Both the position numbers and the translations under genes were made by a program. Below, piece by piece: positions 47,715 to 50,829 of a DNA stretch of 50,829 bases. The notes beneath the pieces are model-generated. The model worked only from the letters and a program-made list of their open reading frames with translations. It was not told the origin of the DNA and ran no database searches. The stretch is from SIG607 sp036307305 (lineage in GTDB: Bacteria > Bacillota > Clostridia > Oscillospirales > Acutalibacteraceae): positions 1 through 50,829 of the forward strand of contig JAXJXV010000003.1 in assembly GCA_036307305.1 (NCBI GenBank), read 5' to 3'. Position 1 is the stretch's first letter. Each line of letters starts with the position of its first letter.

Positions 47715-50700
47715 TTAATGGAAATTAATTGATTCTCCTGCTTTCTGATAAAGCTTAATGGAGTGAATCTTAAATTCAAGACTCTCTCCGCCCTGTCTTT
47801 CCTTTGCTAAATCAATAATATCATGTACGGTAGCATTGTTGTATTCGTTACCATAAGCATATGTATTGGAAAGAATAGGACAGAATGACAAAATAATATA
47901 TTGTTCTTCGTGGAAGCAATCCATTCCTACAGTATTTTCGTGACCTTCAGCGGCATTGTAGAAATCATTGTCGCCTGAAATATTAACCTTAAAGTAAGGC
48001 TCACTTACAGGAGTACCGTTTACAACGACTGGGTCAATGTAAACTGCAACGTATTCTTCGGTCCATTCAAAACCGTATCTGTGTAGCTTTCTGGCTTCGG
48101 TAAGGTCAGAAAAAACATATTTTGAATCGTCGGTAGAAGGTTTGTCGGTTACTGTAAATTCATCAAACAAATCCTTCGTAATTGTTAACACGTCGGAATA
48201 TCTGAGAGAACCGATGTTAACAGTGCTTGTCATTTGATTTCCAGATTCATCATAATAGTGATACCATTTATGAAGATTGAACGCAACTACACCGTTGTTT
48301 GTCAGTATAGAACTATACTTAGGTTGGTCTGCATTATAAATACCGTCAACTTCAAAAATATCTATCTCATCATTAATTTTCTCATAAGAACCAGAACCTA
48401 TAAATTCATTTTGTGGCGCAAGCCAGAAACCTTGATGGATACCGCGTTCAAAAGGCAGTTCTGCTTCAAGCTCGAGATATCCGTACTTATAAGACATTTT
48501 ATCCTTCGTAGAAAGCGTTATGGGCATATCGTATACAGAACCTGTGGTCTCGGTATCGCTGTATGTGATTTTGAGCTTTAAAACTCCGTCTTCAAGAACG
48601 TAGTTGTCGCCGCCAACAACTGGATTTCGGTATTCGTTTGCAGAAAAGTTATTTCTGTTATTATTCTGATGGAAATCAGCTACGTCTGTCAAAGAGCTTA
48701 TTTCTGAGAAATCATAGCCCCAAACCTGACGGCGTACGGTAGGGTCGTAATTAGCGCCCCCACCGTTTTTAACGTATTCAACACTGCGTGAAATAGTATT
48801 TGAATAGATAGTTAATAACTGTCCGTCAACTTCTATAACAACGAAGCCTCTTACCATCATTTCTCTTGTGTCATCAATAAGGAATTTCTTGATGTAGGTA
48901 GAGAAACCAATGTTGTAAAGCTCGGTATCGCCAATCTGAGTTGCAGTCCAGCAACGAGAGAAGTTATCTGTTTTGCTGTCAAATACAAATACACCTGCTT
49001 TGGCATTTGCAAGATTTATGTTACCGCTGTAAATACCGTTTAGAGCATAGTTATTGCCGTCGAGATAAATAAATCCACGCTCTTTTACAGTGTAAGCAAT
49101 ACCATTGATATAAAGCTCGTTACCCGTCATAGTGTCGTAGTTAAAGGTAAATCTTAATGCCTGACTGCCTACGGTAGCTTCGGCAGACTCAATAAGACAC
49201 TGCGCACCGCCAACGTTAACTACGTTGTTACCGCTGGAGTCAGTCACCTTTTCAACCTTGATATTGAAAATAGAAACGTTTTCGTCTGAGCCGATAACAT
49301 AACCGAATAATTTGCTGTTTGCGGCAATAAGGTCATCATCACCGTATTTAGCATCAACGGTTGCGTACATATCGGTGGTTATAAATGTTGTTGCTGTATG
49401 TTGTTTACTGGTAGCGGCATCTGTCTTAATATTATAGATAGCAACGTCCTTACCTTCAATGTAGGTTGGATAGCCTATGCCGTCAGCAGCAGTAGTTTTG
49501 AAACCAATACCTATATTGTTTTCAATAGTGTTGCGTACAATATAGTCAAACGTAACTTTATAAGTGGTGTTGTTAGTAACGTCACCTACGTTAAACTGTC
49601 CGTCAGTAACTTCTGTATAGTCGTCTCTGTAAATCTCAAGTTCAAGGAAATCAACAACAGATTTACCACCTGTAAGACCAAAGTTTAAGTAGTTGTAAAG
49701 TGTGTATTCTTTATCACCGTAGGTTACTGTATATGTATTAGTATCGTAATCGTAATTCTCATCATCGCCGAGTGTTGTTAAATCTAATACAATATTTTTG
49801 GTTTCAAAAACCTGACCTACTTCGTCGTCATAAAGCCATTCAAATCTTGTAGCCGTATAAACGGTACCGTATGTAGATTTAGCACTATCGTAACTGGTTT
49901 CGTTATAATACTCACCTGGGATACCTGCATAGGCCTCAATCAACGTAGTACCGCTAGTGTCTTGTCTGTAATAATACTTAACACTAATGTAATATTTGTG
50001 ACCCGGTGCTAACTCAAACGGCGTGCCGTCAGCCTTAAGAGGAACAAAACGTCCTGTGTTAATTTCAGTAAATTTAAGACTGTTTACAGTTTTTCCGTCA
50101 ACCTGTACCGTATCAGGCTGTAAGAATGCCTGTGGTCCCCAGTTTTTGTCAGAGTAGATACTCTGAACGGGATAAACATTTCTTAATCCTCTACCGAATC
50201 CTGAGTTATAGCTTATTGCGCCATATACCCAAGGCTTTGTAGTGTCATGCTGAACACCGCTGCCATCAGCTTTACAGGCTATATCTGAGTAATAACCCAT
50301 ATTAGCTAAATCAAATATGTACTTTTTATCTAAGTCAGTATCCCAGTTACCTTTATATTCCCATTTGGAATAAAGCTTGATACCTGCTTCAGTCAGTTCT
50401 ACGGTACAGTTAGTTACCTCATTAGTGAACTGCGCATCGGTATACCAGCCCATAAAATAGTCGCCAGCAGCAACCTCAGGTGTGAAGTTAACCGCATAAT
50501 CGCCAACCTGAGCAGTTTCACTCTTAATAACAGAGCCGTCTTCGCCGATATACTCTACAGTTCCATAAGCAACATAGTCATCTCTTGTAATTTTTAAGGA
50601 AATTATATCAAGTGTGGGTTTTACATAATCAGGTATAATGAAATAAAGATAGTTATATAATGTGTAATCGGTACCATTATAATTCTTAACATAAGTATTA

Positions 50701-50829
50701 TCGTTAGAGTTATAATTAGAATCACTGCTCATACCGATTGTGGAAATTTCTTTTGTAGCAGTATAAGTATAGTTATTGCCTGCCATCCAAGAAGCAATTT
50801 CATTACCGCTTTGTGTACTTGTGTAGCAC
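47715..50829 (-). CDS. Large secreted glycoside hydrolase family 16 protein, 5' end missing
   Basis: The open frame runs off the right edge of the window, giving at least 1038 residues; the ATG at 50786 is internal, as the frame continues upstream without a stop. The C-terminal about 350 residues form a GH16 beta-glucanase domain with catalytic E-x-D-x2-E in 'NDEIDIFEVDG' (codons around 48351-48367), so it should cleave beta-1,3 or mixed-link glucans. N-terminal parts include an InlB-type beta-grasp repeat ('DYFMGWYTDAQFTNEV', ending 'LYSKWEYKG') and two related modules carrying 'DYTLYNYLYF..' and 'EYTLYNYLNF' followed by 'RDDY', likely carbohydrate-binding. The signal peptide and any anchor would be upstream. 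No dockerin is visible. Confidence 0.88.
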   Translation of the reverse strand, partial: CYTSTQSGNEIASWMAGNNYTYTATKEISTIGMSSDSNYNSNDNTYVKNYNGTDYTLYNYLYFIIPDYVKPTLDIISLKITRDDYVAYGTVEYIGEDGSVIKSETAQVGDYAVNFTPEVAAGDYFMGWYTDAQFTNEVTNCTVELTEAGIKLYSKWEYKGNWDTDLDKKYIFDLANMGYYSDIACKADGSGVQHDTTKPWVYGAISYNSGFGRGLRNVYPVQSIYSDKNWGPQAFLQPDTVQVDGKTVNSLKFTEINTGRFVPLKADGTPFELAPGHKYYISVKYYYRQDTSGTTLIEAYAGIPGEYYNETSYDSAKSTYGTVYTATRFEWLYDDEVGQVFETKNIVLDLTTLGDDENYDYDTNTYTVTYGDKEYTLYNYLNFGLTGGKSVVDFLELEIYRDDYTEVTDGQFNVGDVTNNTTYKVTFDYIVRNTIENNIGIGFKTTAADGIGYPTYIEGKDVAIYNIKTDAATSKQHTATTFITTDMYATVDAKYGDDDLIAANSKLFGYVIGSDENVSIFNIKVEKVTDSSGNNVVNVGGAQCLIESAEATVGSQALRFTFNYDTMTGNELYINGIAYTVKERGFIYLDGNNYALNGIYSGNINLANAKAGVFVFDSKTDNFSRCWTATQIGDTELYNIGFSTYIKKFLIDDTREMMVRGFVVIEVDGQLLTIYSNTISRSVEYVKNGGGANYDPTVRRQVWGYDFSEISSLTDVADFHQNNNRNNFSANEYRNPVVGGDNYVLEDGVLKLKITYSDTETTGSVYDMPITLSTKDKMSYKYGYLELEAELPFERGIHQGFWLAPQNEFIGSGSYEKINDEIDIFEVDGIYNADQPKYSSILTNNGVVAFNLHKWYHYYDESGNQMTSTVNIGSLRYSDVLTITKDLFDEFTVTDKPSTDDSKYVFSDLTEARKLHRYGFEWTEEYVAVYIDPVVVNGTPVSEPYFKVNISGDNDFYNAAEGHENTVGMDCFHEEQYIILSFCPILSNTYAYGNEYNNATVHDIIDLAKERQGGESLEFKIHSIKLYQKAGESINFH

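Overview
The window looks like a chromosomal segment of a low-GC, spore-forming Gram-positive anaerobe, most likely a gut Clostridia of the Ruminococcaceae/Oscillospiraceae type. The evidence is the AT-rich sequence, strong AGGAGG-type ribosome binding sites with frequent TTG and GTG starts, the sporulation genes ylbJ, yqfC, yqfD, spoIIM and spoIVA, an ECF transporter core beside truA, and a very large secreted glycoside hydrolase family 16 protein. There is no phage, CRISPR array or intact insertion sequence.

Layout, left half (mostly + strand). 1-5118 is the end of a surface-polysaccharide locus: the tail of an ABC exporter ATPase, a GT4-GT2 fusion glycosyltransferase, a UDP-galactopyranose-mutase-like flavoenzyme and UDP-GlcNAc 2-epimerase. 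A FliB-type protein lies opposite. Next come ygiQ-rsmE-rsmF, tRNA-Ser(CGA) with a consensus promoter, an orphan membrane protein with no normal start codon, a PlsC-like acyltransferase and a GltS-type symporter. From 13.6 to 21.9 kb is a sporulation and housekeeping block: ylbJ divergent from yqfC-yqfD, then phoH-ybeY-era-yqzL-recO-mutS2. After an SDR gene come spoIIM, a XerD-like gene, an FAD oxidoreductase and spoIVA.

Right half (mostly - strand). Gene direction flips at 27.3 kb. There a complete tyrosine recombinase gene faces spoIVA, and about 0.5 kb upstream of it is a 13-6-13 bp inverted repeat built like a recombination core site. From 28.9 to 32.3 kb is a small accessory cluster: a hypothetical protein, a YfcE-type phosphodiesterase, a lipoprotein nuclease, a small conserved protein and a Sel1/metzincin-like protein. 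It is preceded by a compact array of short hairpins and then tRNA-Arg(TCT) and tRNA-Gly(TCC). From 32.8 to 43.4 kb eleven tightly packed genes run in one direction: ruvC-ruvA-ruvB, a SAM methyltransferase, ecfA1-ecfA2-ecfT, truA, a DUF5711 protein, cvpA and a ClpE-like ATPase. Divergent from ruvC is potABCD (polyamine uptake), behind a leader of about 140 nt that may be structured. The window ends inside a GH16 protein gene whose 5' end is missing.

The parts most worth a second look are the two recombinases taken together (one with two substituted catalytic residues, the other complete and sitting beside a dif-like palindrome at a gene-strand switch), the hairpin array at 32.4-32.5 kb, the Sel1-metzincin cluster, and the leader of the pot operon. 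All positions and motifs were read by eye. Function names rest on recognised motifs and remembered family features, with no database search.
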